NCBI GenBank assembly: GCA_963556195.1
Contig: OY744522.1
Span: 42,789,763 to 42,853,762 of the forward strand
Length of the DNA stretch: 64,000 nt
Reading direction: 5' to 3'
From: Sepiola atlantica
Lineage: Eukaryota > Mollusca > Cephalopoda > Sepiida > Sepiolidae
The translations under genes and the position numbers were made by a program. Shown here piece after piece: positions 62,801 through 64,000 of this stretch; position 1 is the first letter of the stretch; each line of letters opens with the position of its first letter. A model generated the notes under the pieces. It made no database searches, was not told the origin of the DNA, and was given only the letters and a program-made list of their open reading frames with translations.

Positions 62801-63282
62801 CATTCTGTCACATTTTTCTGCAGTGGGAAATAAGTAAATAAACGTGTAACCCATATCGGTATGTGCACAGTAAAAAAATGACATAGGTAAAAATGTCACA
62901 GGTAAAAATTGCAGTAGTGAAATAATAGGAAAAATGACATAAAGCAAACACAATTCGATAAAAGAAGAATTTGGACCCCGAGGCTCCCTGCTATTTTAAA
63001 ATAAATATCTTTAAATAATGTTGTTTTCAAGCAAATAAAACCGACTGTTCTAAGCATTGCGGACCTAGGTTCTCTCACCTCTGGTTTTTATATATATTTA
63101 AAAATGTATGCCGTTGTTTTCAAGAAAATAACATCGACTTTTTCTCAGTTATTTTTTTTAGGGGGAAGGGGGAGGACAGGTTCGAAGCCCTTGATTTTTA
63201 AATAGGGGCTAAGCATTTCATTTGATGTTCAATATTTATTTAAAAATAAGTATTTAGTCGCTCGGTAAAAGTGCAAAGTAGT
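62801..63282. other. no feature recognised
   Basis: AT-rich sequence with short duplicated GACATAGGTAAAAATG/CACAGGTAAAAATTG near 62,880-62,910. A 60-codon minus-strand frame is unrecognised. Confidence 0.45.
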
Positions 63283-63775
63283 TAACAGTTGAGAAACTGT
63301 AAACAAATAAAATACACAACGCAGTAGAAATTAAGTATCTACCAACCTGTATACTTTTAATGTGCTAAGACTATTTTCAATATGTTTTATTTCCTCCAAA
63401 GCGGTCTTTACGGCAAACCAGAACTAAAATGTCTACTTGTCGCTTTATTCTTGAAAAGTCGTAATAAAAATGACTTATTCTACCATTGACCTTAAATCTA
63501 AGTAGGAAAATCTCTCTCCGAACATAAGGTTAGTAGTACGATAGGTAATTCTTTTTTTAAAACTTTTCGAGAATAAAGAAATCTAAGAGTTAAGTGACCA
63601 GACGCCATTTTCCCATGTGTCGTAAAGACAACTTAAAAAAAAAAATTGAAATAAAAATATTAAAAACAGTTTTAGCATGTTGAAAGTATACAAGTCGGTA
63701 GATAATAACATTCTACAGCGTTTGGTATTAGTCCTTTGTTGTTTTTTTATATTTATACTTTCTAACTTATTAGGA
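63283..63775. mobile_element. long fold-back element, arms about 210 bp
   Basis: The left arm (63,283-63,490) and right arm (63,540-63,775) are inverted copies at moderate identity. Matching blocks include TCTACCAACCTGTATACTTT against its inverse AAAGTATACAAGTCGGTAGA. CGGTCTTTACGGCA pairs with the inverse of TGTCGTAAAGACA, and GAATAAAG-type blocks flank the centre. The spacer is about 50 bp. It has no coding capacity and resembles a fold-back or MITE-like element. Confidence 0.75.
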
Positions 63776-64000
63776 CATTAACCGAATGTTTTGCTATGAA
63801 AGATAAATTATGTGCGTTTATGGGGGAGAGGGTCTACTCTTCCCAGACGATTACGTGTGCTTTTCCAACCTTGCCAATCGGGCTTAGGTTCTGTGATAAA
63901 CAAATTTAGTTAATTGCCTTAATAAGTTAGAATCCTTCGGAAATTGGTAATCATTTTTCGTTTAATTTATATGCGAAACTAATCCCTCACTCTAAATTCT
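63776..64000. other. no feature recognised
   Basis: AT-rich sequence to the window end. Nothing supported. Confidence 0.45.

Overview
This window looks like repeat-dominated nuclear DNA from an animal with a large, AT-rich genome. A mollusc, probably a coleoid cephalopod such as an octopus, is the best guess. That guess rests on the mix of dense (TA)n and (AAT)n microsatellites, 5S rRNA-derived SINEs, Penelope-like, RTE-like and restriction-endonuclease-type (RLE) non-LTR retroelements, P-element-like and mariner-like relics. It is inference; no species marker is present. I found no intact host protein-coding gene, no functional tRNA or rRNA gene, and no prokaryotic operon structure. Nearly every long reading frame is a translation of a simple repeat or a decayed transposon fragment.

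Layout. 0-15.3 kb: a decayed Penelope-like reverse transcriptase at the left edge; a purine-rich (GA)n tract with a buried repeated core (3.05-4.29 kb); a 49-bp minisatellite (5.6-6.1 kb); two fold-back elements with telomere-like TTAGGG/CCCTAA cores (6.25-6.41 and 8.27-8.79 kb); a 37-bp satellite in two blocks (10.6-11.6 and 12.3-13.35 kb); and a Penelope GIY-YIG endonuclease remnant (14.6 kb). 15.8-26 kb: a nest of 5'-truncated RLE-type non-LTR retrotransposon copies joined through their (AAT)n tails, including one uninterrupted (AAT)n array of about 5.45 kb (18,312-23,764).

26-36 kb: a mariner-type MITE, a perfect 96-bp palindrome, hammerhead-ribozyme-like motifs next to tRNA-like sequences and (TA)n arrays, mariner/Tc1 transposase debris and non-LTR fragments. 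36-50 kb: three 5S-derived SINE heads, a 31-bp minisatellite, a P-element-like transposase relic and two more non-LTR copies. 50-64 kb: a 42-bp satellite of about 2.5 kb, a second MITE with nearly perfect 40-bp terminal inverted repeats, an RTE-like reverse transcriptase relic, and several long fold-back elements, the largest at 63.28-63.78 kb.

There is no gene pathway to describe. The parts relate as mobile-element ecology. TA-targeting mariner MITEs sit inside (TA)n arrays. RLE elements sit inside (AAT)n arrays. Short non-autonomous elements carry tRNA-like or 5S-like sequences that could act as polymerase III promoters, and some carry hammerhead-like cores. The most notable items are the tRNA-like/hammerhead/(TA)n composite (three copies), the telomere-cored fold-backs, and the AAT-nested RLE elements with their giant microsatellite.
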